A DNA stretch of 21,960 nt from a virus, in IMG/VR virus record IMGVR_UViG_3300015360_000217, positions 1 to 21,960 of that record; one strand, given 5' to 3'. Position 1 is the stretch's first letter; every line of letters begins with the position of its first letter. Below the pieces are notes generated by a model. It did not search any database. It saw only the letters and a list, made by a program, of their open reading frames with translations, and was not told the origin of the DNA. This document shows, piece by piece, positions 1 through 7,555 of this stretch. The position numbers and the translations under genes were made by a program.

Positions 1-198
<198 letters not shown>

Positions 199-305
199 TG
201 TGCGAGGTACATGGTCCTGGATACGAGGTACATAGTCCTGGTACTCGAAGTCCGATGCTCCAGGTACGATGCACATATTCCCCGGATCCGGACCTATAAA
301 CCCTG

Positions 306-345
306 GATCAAAGTGGTGTACACATACCGGAGTACTATGTACAAT
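306..345 (+). promoter_or_regulatory. Promoter-like module A upstream of the TerS-like gene
   Basis: A -35-like TGTACA (317-322) is separated by 17 bp from TACAAT (340-345), a good -10 hexamer. Upstream lies GATCAAAGT (306-314). The 18-mer GATCAAAGTGGTGTACAC (306-323) recurs with one change before the capsid gene (7375-7392), where the same 17-bp spacing leads to a perfect TATAAT. An inverted repeat (ACATA at 322-326, TATGT at 336-340) lies in the spacer. Transcription would begin near 352, just ahead of the ribosome binding site GAGGAG (355-360). Confidence 0.6.
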
Positions 346-366
346 GTACGTAGTGAGGAGTCATAC

Positions 367-699
367 GTGCACAAGGTTGTAAAAGTTCAAAGTCCCGCAG
401 ACATGGCACTTGCTTTAGTGCGTACGGAGTTCCCGAATTACCACCCTCTGCTATCTTTGACCAGACTGGCGCATAGAGAGGACGTGATACAGGACCCTCG
501 TCTAGAGTTAGAAGTGCACAGGGCTATAATGCCTTATGTAGTGCCCAAATTGTCTTCGATCGAAGTCAAGTCCGAAGTAAATGAAGTCCGTAGAGTGATA
601 GTCTCGTTATTTGAGCAGATCACACTGCCCAACGGCTCTATAGTGGATGTTGAAAAACCTCTAGTCACTGATGTGACAGATCTAGTACCTCTTGATTAA
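367..699 (+). CDS. Small terminase-like DNA-packaging protein (putative)
   Basis: A 110-residue protein if started at GTG 367, chosen because GAGGAG (355-360) lies six bases upstream and a promoter-like site precedes it. The frame is open back to the window edge, so starts at ATG 337 or ATG 211 are possible, but the upstream stretch is decayed repeat DNA. The central part (PNYHPLLSLTRLAH, then a charged segment, then HRAIMPYVVPKLSSIEVK) resembles a pattern I associate with small terminase or packaging-associated proteins, in which a 'hPL...A' helix is followed by 'H..lA.Y..PKL.S.EV'. Such a protein would bind a packaging site on the phage DNA and hand it to the large terminase; a repeat array lies directly upstream. 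The assignment is by pattern only. A diverged piece of the upstream repeat (gaagtcaagtccgaagtaaa, 563-582) sits inside the gene and encodes EVKSEV. Confidence 0.45.
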   Translation: MHKVVKVQSPADMALALVRTEFPNYHPLLSLTRLAHREDVIQDPRLELEVHRAIMPYVVPKLSSIEVKSEVNEVRRVIVSLFEQITLPNGSIVDVEKPLVTDVTDLVPLD

Positions 700-709
700 A
701 GGCTTCAAT

Positions 710-2659
710 ATGACCGTCCAAGTCACCAGTCTCAAGAATTTCCCCCAAACCTTGACTTCGGTTCCAGGCGCGCCGTTCGTGCTGGGCCCTTTCAAGACGG
801 CCAGGTTTGAGATCAATACGATCACAGCTGAACTCTTGAATCTGGACCTTCTGAGGTTCATACAGGCTGAACTGGATATATCAACGCCGGACCTCACCCC
901 CGCACAATTGGCGGCGCTTGCTACCCAAGCCGAAAGTGTGGGCGTTGACTGGGGTAACACCGCAGCAGTCAATACGACGCGCATGAACGCAGCGCTGGCT
1001 CGAAGAGGGCTGGTCACGCTCACGCGACCGGGGCAGTACATGTTCGGTGGTCCGGGCATCGGCAGCTTGCTCATTCCAAGCAACACCACGCTCATTTGCG
1101 CGGAAGGGGTGGAGTTGATCTGCGCAAACCAGACTCATCAGCCGCTAATTCGCAACACCAACTCTTTTGATCCCGGCACTGCTGCTACTGGGTCTATTGC
1201 GTACTCTGGCGGCGGGTGGGGCTTGCGCGGCACCGTCACAGCAACTGGAATTCAACTGAAACACCCGGTTGGAAGCTGGATTGGTGTACTGAATCTGGAC
1301 CTGTCCAATCAAGCCAACCGCAGCTATCAGGGCGTGTACCAAGTCACGGCTGTTGGCACGAATACGATCACCTACGAAATGGTGGACACGCCGCCAAGCG
1401 GCGGTAACAGCACATCGGGTGCGATCATTTACCCGGCTGACACAAACATACGCATCATTGGCGGCATGTGGGACGGCAACGACGTCGGGCAAACCGGCAG
1501 CCCGTACAACGACGGCGATCCGAACCATTGGGTTCAAACGCTCCGCAATACACAGAACACCATTGTCCAGGGGTGCTCCTACCGTCGTGGGCTGTCATGG
1601 ACAGTGGGCTCCAACAATATTCGGGACGCCACGTACCGTGACCTCTACGCTGATCTCTACACCGACGGTCTTGGTACAGCCAACGCGATATTTCAGGGTA
1701 CTGGCGGCGCACGCAATGTCCTGATTGACGGTGTTAGCGGCACTTCCGACGACAATCTGGTTGCGTGGTCACTTGACGCGGTTGGTAGCTGGACTTACCA
1801 AAACCATTGGAACGGGGATGTTTACAATCTCCGCATCAAGAATGTCAACAGTTCGGCAAACAACGCGGCCATTATCAAGCTGTGGGGAAACACCAACGCA
1901 CGCTATCACTCGGTCTTGATCGACGGCGTTACTGGCAGGGCCAACACCGAAGGCGCTGTAGGTGTGGACTGCGGGTTTACTCAAACTTCGATGCTGAATA
2001 CCCGAGGCGGGAAGCTGACAATCAAGAACGTTGCGGTCGCCTGCCCAGGCGCACCAGTTACTGTCAGAAGTGACGGAGACTGGGATCACATTGAGATTGA
2101 CCAAGTGCAGCAAAAGCGAGCTGGTTCGGCGGCCGCCCCGCTAGTCCAGATATTAAAGCGTTCAGGCGGCACGGTTCAGACCATCCGGCGACTGGACATC
2201 AAAAACCTGTCGTGGTCAAACCCCGGCAGCGTCTTGAACCGGACAACCTGCATTGTTGAAATTAGCGACACCAATATCTTTGACCTGAATATCTCGGGCA
2301 TTCCGCAAGCTCGAATTAACGCGGTGACGGGTCTTGTTAACTTCATTGGTGTGGAAGGCGTGGTTGATAGAGCTGTCGTCACCGGCTTGAACGGTATTGC
2401 CAACGCAACGGGTGATATGACCCTTGTACGTTGCGCGAACACGGTAGCAGGCGCGCTTGGTCAGCTAACGCTGCGAGACTCCACCTTCACTGCCTTTGAC
2501 GCTTCGGGTGGATTGGCTCTCCAGACCGCAGCCGGGAAAGTCACCAAGGTGCGGCTTGACAACAATACGTTTACCAACGCCCGTGCTGGACATGTGTCAG
2601 GCGTTCTGAGAGATGGCACAGGGATGACGGTGGACACAATCAACATCACTACCGCTTAA
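710..2659 (+). CDS. Tailspike / tail fibre with right-handed beta-helix (pectate-lyase-like)
   Basis: A 649-residue protein starting at ATG 710, with AAAGG (698-702) seven bases upstream, overlapping the stop of the preceding gene; the frame also has a TTG at 692. The first ~75 residues look like a short virion-attachment region. From there the protein follows the pectate-lyase-superfamily plan: VDWGNTAAVNTTRMNAALAR (about 85-105), a 'PGQYMFGG' turn, then many short beta-rungs with repeated N-I-R-I, V-L-I-D-G-V and L-R-I-K-N-V motifs and paired Asn/Asp/Gly residues to about residue 610. This is the fold of phage spikes that bind or cut capsule or O-antigen polysaccharide. No catalytic residues can be named with confidence. 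Base composition is more GC-rich than that of the terminase and connector genes. Its place between the TerS-like gene and the large terminase is unusual and suggests a mobile receptor-binding cassette. Confidence 0.75.
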   Translation: MTVQVTSLKNFPQTLTSVPGAPFVLGPFKTARFEINTITAELLNLDLLRFIQAELDISTPDLTPAQLAALATQAESVGVDWGNTAAVNTTRMNAALARRGLVTLTRPGQYMFGGPGIGSLLIPSNTTLICAEGVELICANQTHQPLIRNTNSFDPGTAATGSIAYSGGGWGLRGTVTATGIQLKHPVGSWIGVLNLDLSNQANRSYQGVYQVTAVGTNTITYEMVDTPPSGGNSTSGAIIYPADTNIRIIGGMWDGNDVGQTGSPYNDGDPNHWVQTLRNTQNTIVQGCSYRRGLSWTVGSNNIRDATYRDLYADLYTDGLGTANAIFQGTGGARNVLIDGVSGTSDDNLVAWSLDAVGSWTYQNHWNGDVYNLRIKNVNSSANNAAIIKLWGNTNARYHSVLIDGVTGRANTEGAVGVDCGFTQTSMLNTRGGKLTIKNVAVACPGAPVTVRSDGDWDHIEIDQVQQKRAGSAAAPLVQILKRSGGTVQTIRRLDIKNLSWSNPGSVLNRTTCIVEISDTNIFDLNISGIPQARINAVTGLVNFIGVEGVVDRAVVTGLNGIANATGDMTLVRCANTVAGALGQLTLRDSTFTAFDASGGLALQTAAGKVTKVRLDNNTFTNARAGHVSGVLRDGTGMTVDTINITTA

Positions 2660-2704
2660 GAGCGACCGCCCAGCAACACACAAGCCCGCTGCCTGGGCCG
2701 GCTC
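2660..2704 (+). other. Stem-loop after the tailspike gene
   Basis: GCCCAG (2668-2673) pairs with CTGGGC (2693-2698 as CTGGGC), and GAGC (2660-2663) pairs with GCTC (2701-2704) outside it, giving a two-part stem directly after the stop codon. No T-run follows (next bases are TACATC), so it is not a standard Rho-independent terminator. It may protect or process the 3' end of the tailspike message, or be chance. Confidence 0.35.
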
Positions 2705-2825
2705 TACATCACGCTATGCAATCGTGAATTTCACAGCTAGTAACCAATTTTACAACAGTGACATAAGTCACATCATCTGCTGATTAAATCCACTCGGGCG
2801 TAAGCTCATTCACCTAGGAACTACC
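2705..2825. other. Intergenic leader with two short palindromes
   Basis: This 121-bp gap holds GTGAATTTCAC (2724-2734, five-base arms) and GTGACATAAGTCAC (2758-2771, five-base arms), 34 bp apart start to start. Both have the form GTGA...TCAC, which is compatible with dimeric protein binding. I see no clear -35/-10 pair. AGGA (2816-2819) is the ribosome binding site of the next gene. Confidence 0.35.
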
Positions 2826-3293
2826 ATGTCAGTTTTCATTCGTTCGCTTATCAACACCTCGCAAACTATCGATGCGGTGGCCCTCCCTGCATTCGCACTT
2901 CAGGAGCGTGGCAATGTCACCTCAGCCATTCAAACGGCCTCTGACCAACGAAAGATCAACCTGTGGGCTGGCTCTGTGGACGTTCGCACCACTCAATCGT
3001 TTCTCGAGTACGTGCCAGTCACCACCGACGTGATCGCTCTGCCTGCTTATGCCGAGGACGTGAGCATCGTGCCTGCCGGCACGATTGCGGCGCTCACTCT
3101 CACTCTCCCGCTGGCGCCTCGTGACAGGCAGCGCCTGAATGTGACGTTCGACACCATCGTCACTACGTTGACCATGCAAGTGGCCACCGGCAGCTCGCAC
3201 ACTCTGCGAGGTGCGTTGACTGCGGCTACTGCTCGAGGATTCGCCACCTGGATGTACCGCGCCAGCAACAAGGTGTGGTATCGCATAGGCTGA
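2826..3293 (+). CDS. Probable virion-associated (decoration or fibre-tip) protein
   Basis: A 155-residue protein with AGGA six bases before ATG 2826. The N-terminus is repetitive in Thr/Ala/Val with little charge. The C-terminal ~60 residues (LTLPLAPRDRQRLNVTF, then TIVTTLTMQV, then WMYRASNKVWYRIG at the end) match a pattern I know from C-termini of phage tail fibre and capsid-associated proteins: 'lPl.P.dGqrv.V.f...iTtLTv....' closing with 'W.Y.a....WyriG'. This suggests a small beta-sandwich virion protein. It is the second gene after the tailspike and shares its GC-rich codon use, so the two may be expressed or assembled together. The exact role is not known to me. Confidence 0.5.
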   Translation: MSVFIRSLINTSQTIDAVALPAFALQERGNVTSAIQTASDQRKINLWAGSVDVRTTQSFLEYVPVTTDVIALPAYAEDVSIVPAGTIAALTLTLPLAPRDRQRLNVTFDTIVTTLTMQVATGSSHTLRGALTAATARGFATWMYRASNKVWYRIG

Positions 3294-3297
3294 TCCA

Positions 3298-3501
3298 ATG
3301 AGCCTCGTCACGGTCGTACGAAGTTTGGTAGGGGTGACTGTTGAGTTGCCCGGACCAATTTACATACGACCGTGGCACTTCGTGGAGTTGGAAGAGTTAT
3401 CTGACCCAATGCGAATAAGACTCAGGGAGTTACAAGCGTCAAGAGTGATCCAGCTAGGGCAAGTCCTAGATGGATCACCTCTTTCGTCTGTGAAGGTATG
3501 A
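3298..3501 (+). CDS. Small hypothetical protein, 67 aa
   Basis: Not assigned to a named family. The start ATG 3298 lies four bases after the previous stop, with AGG (3287-3289) eight bases upstream. The gene ends in an ATGA overlap with the next gene, which supports it as a real member of the operon. The product has a short beta-rich half (LVTVVRSLVGVTVELPGPIY) followed by an acidic-basic helix (VELEELSDPMRIRLREL) and a beta-like tail. Similar small 'strand-proline-helix' proteins occur among structural genes of other phages, which would fit a minor virion or assembly role, but I cannot name a function. No signal peptide or membrane segment is visible. Confidence 0.55.
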   Translation: MSLVTVVRSLVGVTVELPGPIYIRPWHFVELEELSDPMRIRLRELQASRVIQLGQVLDGSPLSSVKV

Positions 3502-3785
3502 CATCCGAAAGCCAAACCATGAGCCCTGGTGTTATGGAACGACATATACAGACCATCCTCATTTCGATAGTAACTGGCTCGCTTATTTTTGCGGCTACTT
3601 ACTTCTATACCGATAACAAGGATAAGGCCTTGGCCAAATCCCAATTGGAGGTGCTCACAGTTCAAGTATTGGAGATGCGAGCTGACGTCAAATCTCTACA
3701 GTTAAATGTAGTCCGTCCAGACGAGCTGCGTGATCTACAGAGGCGTGTGCTAGACCTTGAAAGGGCTATTAAGACCCCAAGGTGA
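3498..3785 (+). CDS. Single-pass membrane protein with coiled coil (holin-like candidate)
   Basis: A 95-residue protein starting in an ATGA overlap with the previous gene; ATG 3519 and ATG 3534 are alternative in-frame starts. Residues 13-17 (MERHI) lead into one hydrophobic segment of about 20 residues (TILISIVTGSLIFAATYFYT). The rest is charged and heptad-like (SQLEVLTVQVLEMRADVKSL, then ELRDLQRRVLDLERAI), predicting a coiled coil. A short N-terminus, one membrane span and a coiled-coil tail are seen in many small phage membrane proteins, including pinholin or holin candidates and spanin-like proteins. No lysis enzyme is visible nearby, so holin is only a candidate. The gene ends 23 bp before the large terminase. 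Confidence 0.6.
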   Translation: MTSESQTMSPGVMERHIQTILISIVTGSLIFAATYFYTDNKDKALAKSQLEVLTVQVLEMRADVKSLQLNVVRPDELRDLQRRVLDLERAIKTPR

Positions 3786-3808
3786 TAGTCAAATCACATG
3801 CTTAGTCA

Positions 3809-5230
3809 ATGACCATAGAATTCAAGCTTTATCCCAAGCAGCAACGGGCTCTAATGTCGTCTGCTCAGGAGATCCTTTACGGGGGAGCCGCGGGATCTGG
3901 TAAGAGTTACATGATGCGTGTACTTGCGATAGTACTATGTATGGAGATCACCAATATCAAGGTGTTTCTGTTTCGAAGAATGTATAAGGAACTGTATATC
4001 AATCACGTATACAGTCCTGATGGGTTTTTACAGATGATGAAGCCATTCATGGACTCTGGCGAAGTAGTCTTCAACAAGTCGGATGGTGTATTTAACTTCA
4101 CATTCAATGGTGCTCAGATATATCTCTGCCATGCGCAGCATGAGAATGATATAAACGGTTATCTGGGCGCTGAAATTCACTGCTTGCTAATAGACGAGGC
4201 TACGCAGTTCACAGAGAAGATGATTCGCTTTATTCGTACGCGTGTACGTTTAGGTGGATTACAGATACCTGAACGGTGGAAGGCTCTTTTACCCAAGATC
4301 ATATATGGCACTAACCCTGGAGGAATCAGTCACAGCTATTTTAAGCGTGGATTCGTAAGCCACGGCGAGGGTCACGTATATAAGGCCCCTATCCAGGATG
4401 GAGGCATGTTACGCGAGTATGTGCCGGCCAAATCTCGTGAAAACGTCATCATGCTTCGCAATGACCCTAATTATGATCAACGGATCATGGGTCTAGGTGA
4501 CGACCGATTAGCTCTTGCATACCTCGAAGGTAACTGGGACTTGGAAGAGGGTGCAGCGTTCTCTGATCTCTGGGATACAAATGTGCACATAGTACAGTCC
4601 CTAGAAGTACCTAGAACATGGCGGATCGACAGGTCCCACGATTATGGTTATTCAGCTCCAGCGGCAACCCTCTGGTGGGCAGAAAGTGATGGTACTCAGG
4701 CCATTATCAACGATCGCAAGGTTGCCATACCTAGAAAATCCATTATCCTGATCTCTGAACAGTATTTTGCGGATAAAGAGGACAAGGGTTTACGTCTACT
4801 GCCCAATGAATTGGGCCTTAAAATGTACGAGCACGAGGCCATGAATGGTTTACGCGCTCGTACAGAAGCGGGTCCAGCCGACACATCCATATTTGACAAA
4901 GATCGAGGAATGGCGTCCATTCACGATCAATACGTACAGAAGGGTATTCGCTTTACGAAAGCTGACAAACGCCCAGGATCTCGTGAGAGAGGTTTTGTGC
5001 TTGTTCGTCAAATGCTTAAGGCGGCTGCCACCCGTAATTTTGAAAACCCTTGGCTACTGATAATGCGTACATGTGTGCATACAGTATCCCAATTGCCTGA
5101 ATTACCCATCAGTGCCGAAAATGCTCAGGACGTTGATACCAACTCCAATGATCACATTTACGATGGGATCAAATACCGAGTGCTGAAGAGCATGCTTACG
5201 GCTGGTCCATCTGAGGTAAATGGTACTTAA
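3809..5230 (+). CDS. terL: Terminase large subunit (TerL)
   Basis: A 473-residue DNA-packaging motor and nuclease. Residues Q11-Q12 sit where an adenine-binding motif is expected. Walker A is GGAAGSGKS (25-33), Walker B is LLIDEA with D129 and E130, and the coupling motif is GTNPGG (167-172). The C-terminal half is the RNase H-like nuclease: HDYGYS gives D278 as a metal ligand, GPADTSIFD supplies a central acidic cluster, and NDHIYDGIKY near the end gives D448 and D452. The start has no strong Shine-Dalgarno; a four-codon ORF (ATG 3798, MLSQ) ends in an ATGA overlap with ATG 3809 and may couple translation, though this may be chance. TerL cuts concatemeric DNA and pumps it into the prohead through the portal encoded directly downstream. 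Confidence 0.97.
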   Translation: MTIEFKLYPKQQRALMSSAQEILYGGAAGSGKSYMMRVLAIVLCMEITNIKVFLFRRMYKELYINHVYSPDGFLQMMKPFMDSGEVVFNKSDGVFNFTFNGAQIYLCHAQHENDINGYLGAEIHCLLIDEATQFTEKMIRFIRTRVRLGGLQIPERWKALLPKIIYGTNPGGISHSYFKRGFVSHGEGHVYKAPIQDGGMLREYVPAKSRENVIMLRNDPNYDQRIMGLGDDRLALAYLEGNWDLEEGAAFSDLWDTNVHIVQSLEVPRTWRIDRSHDYGYSAPAATLWWAESDGTQAIINDRKVAIPRKSIILISEQYFADKEDKGLRLLPNELGLKMYEHEAMNGLRARTEAGPADTSIFDKDRGMASIHDQYVQKGIRFTKADKRPGSRERGFVLVRQMLKAAATRNFENPWLLIMRTCVHTVSQLPELPISAENAQDVDTNSNDHIYDGIKYRVLKSMLTAGPSEVNGT

Positions 5231-5237
5231 ATTTATC

Positions 5238-6605
5238 ATGGCTAAAAAATTATCAGAATTCGCCCATCCGCAGTACATGTACCATCTGCCGGATTACCAG
5301 AAGATTCGTGATTGCTACAATGGCGAGAGAGCTGTTAAAGCCGCCAACGTGGCCTATCTGCCTAAGCTGAAGGCCCAGTCTGAAGAAGATTATAGGAACT
5401 ACTTGACCAGGGCCCTATTCTTTCCGGTCACAGGTAAGACTGTCACAACCATGGTTGGATTGGCCACAGTGAAGCCTCCGAAAGTAGTAGCTCCGGATCT
5501 GATGGCCCCCTACTTCAAGGATTCTGAATCAGGCTACCAGTTCAGCGAATTCTATGTCACCACCCTACAAGAGATGGTGCTGATGGGCCGATATGGCGTG
5601 TTGATAGACGCTCCTGAGCTGGTTCAAAGCCAGCCCACCCTATGCCCGTACATTGCTGAGAACATAATTAACTGGGACACTGACGAGATAGGTCAGCTAA
5701 CCATGTTGCTATTGCGTGAGACTCGTAATGTCCGTTTGCAGGGTGAATTCTCAACTAGTGTTGAAGTGCAGTACCGCCACTGTTATCTGGACGCCTCAGG
5801 GATATACACTGTTGAAGTTCTGGACGAAGATCTCAAACAGATAAAGCCCTCGATTCAACCTACTTTCACCGGCTCGGTCATAGACTTCATTCCCTGGGTC
5901 ACATTCGGAGCCTCTGGGGCCCACATCGGAGTGGATAAGCCTCCAATGCTGGATATTTCGACCATCAACATATCTCACTATTTAACCAGTGCTGATCTGG
6001 AGTGGGGGCGCCACATAGTCGGACTGCCCACACCTATTGTGTCGGGCGTTGACTCCAGTACCCAGCTGTCTATAGGTGGGACCGCTGCCTGGATTTTGCC
6101 AGTAGTAGAGGCTAAGGCTTATTATCTGGAATTTCAAGGCTTGGGTCTCAAATCACTTGAGATAGCCATGTCAGACAAGATCAGTCTCATGTCAGCTATG
6201 TCGGCTAGATTAGTGGACAACTCCACTCGTGGGTCTGAAGCGGCTGAGACAGTGCGACTTCGCTACATGAGTGAGTCGGCTGGACTCATCCATATAATAG
6301 GTTCAATCGAAACCGGCTGCATGATATTGTATAACATGCTGGCCAAATTGCTGAAGACCACCGAAGTAACCATACAATTCTCCAAGGAAATCCTGGGCAT
6401 AGGGGTGACGTTCAGGGATCTCAAAATCCTATTTGAGGCCTACCTGACGTCATCTGTCAGTAAAGAGACCCTGGTATACAATCTGCGGCGACTGGATGCA
6501 ATTGATCCAAATCGCAGTGATGAAGAAGAAATGAGTGCAATCAAGGAGCCACCAACGCAGACTCCGACGACTTCGAATGCACCGAAACCCGCTGCCACAC
6601 CGTAA
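5238..6605 (+). CDS. Portal protein (DUF4055 type)
   Basis: A 455-residue protein from ATG 5238, eight bases after the terL stop. ATG 5220 (six more residues, overlapping terL) is also possible, but its GAGGT lies only two bases upstream. The order is typical of DUF4055 portals: PDYQKIRDCYNGERAVKAA near the N-terminus, a YLP motif, 'YLTRALFFPVTGKTVTTMVG', then 'PPMLDISTINISHYLTSAD' followed by the 'GLPTPIVSGV' strand and a helical stretch with AETVRLRY. A Pro/Thr-rich, disordered tail ends the protein (PPTQTPTTSNAPKPAA). The portal forms the dodecameric ring at one capsid vertex, docks TerL and later the head-tail connectors. Its place between TerL and scaffold supports the call. Confidence 0.88.
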   Translation: MAKKLSEFAHPQYMYHLPDYQKIRDCYNGERAVKAANVAYLPKLKAQSEEDYRNYLTRALFFPVTGKTVTTMVGLATVKPPKVVAPDLMAPYFKDSESGYQFSEFYVTTLQEMVLMGRYGVLIDAPELVQSQPTLCPYIAENIINWDTDEIGQLTMLLLRETRNVRLQGEFSTSVEVQYRHCYLDASGIYTVEVLDEDLKQIKPSIQPTFTGSVIDFIPWVTFGASGAHIGVDKPPMLDISTINISHYLTSADLEWGRHIVGLPTPIVSGVDSSTQLSIGGTAAWILPVVEAKAYYLEFQGLGLKSLEIAMSDKISLMSAMSARLVDNSTRGSEAAETVRLRYMSESAGLIHIIGSIETGCMILYNMLAKLLKTTEVTIQFSKEILGIGVTFRDLKILFEAYLTSSVSKETLVYNLRRLDAIDPNRSDEEEMSAIKEPPTQTPTTSNAPKPAATP

Positions 6606-6624
6606 CCTCAATGAAAGATTCATC

Positions 6625-7350
6625 ATGGGCCTGAAATACCAGATTACCGCACTTACTGAAGTGCCCGAAAACGTCCGTAGTCTTTACAAACCTGAGGGCG
6701 CCATATTCGTACTGGATGCAGACGATGTCGTGCCAAAAGCCAGGTTGGACGAGTTTCGCACCAACAACATCAGCCTGACCCAGCAACTCGACAGGTTGAA
6801 GGACGTGGACCCTGTCAAGTACGCCGACCTGATCAAGCTGCAACAGGACGTGGAAGAGGGCCGACTGATCAAGGAGGGCAAACTTGAAGAGGTGGTCACC
6901 TTGCGTGTTACCAATATGCGCAAGGAACTCGAAGGCCAGTTGACCGGCGCGCAGACCCAGTTGACTCAAGCCAATGCCCAGCTGGCCGTTCTGATGATTG
7001 ACAATGCCGTTCGCCAAGCTGCAGTCAAGAATGGTGCACTGCTCACGGCCTTTGATGATGTAGTACTGAGGGCTCGAGCCGTGTATAGCATGGACAAGGG
7101 TCAACCCGTGCCCAAGGACGATAAGGGACAGGTCATCTACGGCAAGGACGGTCAAACCCCCATGGCCGTGGAGGACTGGTTGGTGACTCTCAAGAAGAAC
7201 GCGCCTCACCTCTTCGCTGGATCCCAAGGTGGTGGAGCTGGTGGTGGCCGAGGACCTCTGCCAGGTGTGGATGCATCCAAGATGACGCCGGCCCAGAAGA
7301 TATCCTACGGCTTGCAAAACGCCATCATGGCCAAACTCCCTGGGGATTGA
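6625..7350 (+). CDS. Capsid scaffolding protein
   Basis: A 241-residue acidic, helix-rich protein. I chose ATG 6625, preceded by GAAAG (6613-6617), rather than the longer frame that overlaps the portal gene. The N-terminus has the scaffold-like pattern EVPENVRSLYKPEGAIFVLD, then LDEFRTNNISLTQQLDRL. Residues about 45-140 form a long coiled coil rich in Gln, Leu and Lys (QLTGAQTQLTQANAQLAV). The C-terminus is a Gly-rich linker (GGGAGGGRGP) and a short helix (KMTPAQKISYGL). Scaffolds line the inside of the prohead and leave or are digested before packaging. Its position just before the capsid gene supports the call. GC-rich codon use matches the capsid gene, as expected for an abundant protein. 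Confidence 0.82.
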   Translation: MGLKYQITALTEVPENVRSLYKPEGAIFVLDADDVVPKARLDEFRTNNISLTQQLDRLKDVDPVKYADLIKLQQDVEEGRLIKEGKLEEVVTLRVTNMRKELEGQLTGAQTQLTQANAQLAVLMIDNAVRQAAVKNGALLTAFDDVVLRARAVYSMDKGQPVPKDDKGQVIYGKDGQTPMAVEDWLVTLKKNAPHLFAGSQGGGAGGGRGPLPGVDASKMTPAQKISYGLQNAIMAKLPGD

Positions 7351-7374
7351 TTTAGGATCTCCTGGAATATTCAC

Positions 7375-7414
7375 GATCAAAGTAGTGTACACTAGTCCTA
7401 GAACTAGTTATAAT
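7375..7414 (+). promoter_or_regulatory. Promoter-like module B upstream of the capsid gene
   Basis: TGTACA (7386-7391) and a perfect TATAAT (7409-7414) are spaced by exactly 17 bp. The 18-mer GATCAAAGTAGTGTACAC (7375-7392) matches module A at 306-323 with one difference. The spacer holds the near-perfect palindrome ACTAGTCCTAGAACTAGT (7391-7408; 16 of 18 positions symmetric), a candidate operator. Transcription would begin near 7421, giving a leader of about 135 nt. This would add capsid transcript on top of read-through from upstream genes. Confidence 0.7.
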
Positions 7415-7458
7415 GTATACATGCGCGTAGATTCTGGGGTCCAGGTCTAGTAGCTAAG

Positions 7459-7507
7459 TCATGGTCCAGTTCCCGGAGGGTTCTGGGCCATGGAGTAGCA
7501 CCTCCGG
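7459..7507 (+). ncRNA. Predicted H-type RNA pseudoknot in the capsid-gene leader
   Basis: Stem 1: CATGGTCCAG (7460-7469) pairs with CTGGGCCATG (7483-7492), ten pairs including one G-U. Its 13-base loop contains CCGGAGG (7473-7479), which is perfectly complementary to CCTCCGG (7501-7507) just downstream, forming stem 2 of seven pairs. Connecting loops are 3 nt (7470-7472), 3 nt (7480-7482) and 8 nt (7493-7500). No T-run follows, so it is not a Rho-independent terminator. Stem 2 ends 38 bases before the GGAG ribosome binding site, so control of capsid translation, mRNA stability or 5' protection are possible roles. Confidence 0.5.
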
Positions 7508-7555
7508 TGGGGGTATCGCAATAGATTCCAATCCTTCACCCTATCGGAGCCTCAG

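Noticed and set aside
211-366. Treating the stretch before 367 as coding because the frame is open
   Set aside because: The repeat array is stop-free in all frames by its composition, the 211-366 stretch contains decayed repeats and a promoter-like site, and the best ribosome binding site is at 355-360 before GTG 367. Not excluded.
2660-2704. Rho-independent terminator after the tailspike gene
   Set aside because: The stem is plausible but no run of T follows it.
3917-3950. A third promoter copy inside terL (TGTACT ... AGTACTATGTATGG)
   Set aside because: It shares some bases with module A but lacks the GATCAAAGT block and has no matching -10 at the right spacing. GTAC and CTAG strings are frequent in this phage.
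6541-7392. Antisense open frame (283 codons) over the scaffold gene
   Set aside because: It covers a well-supported sense gene with GC-rich third positions, which commonly keep the opposite strand free of stops.
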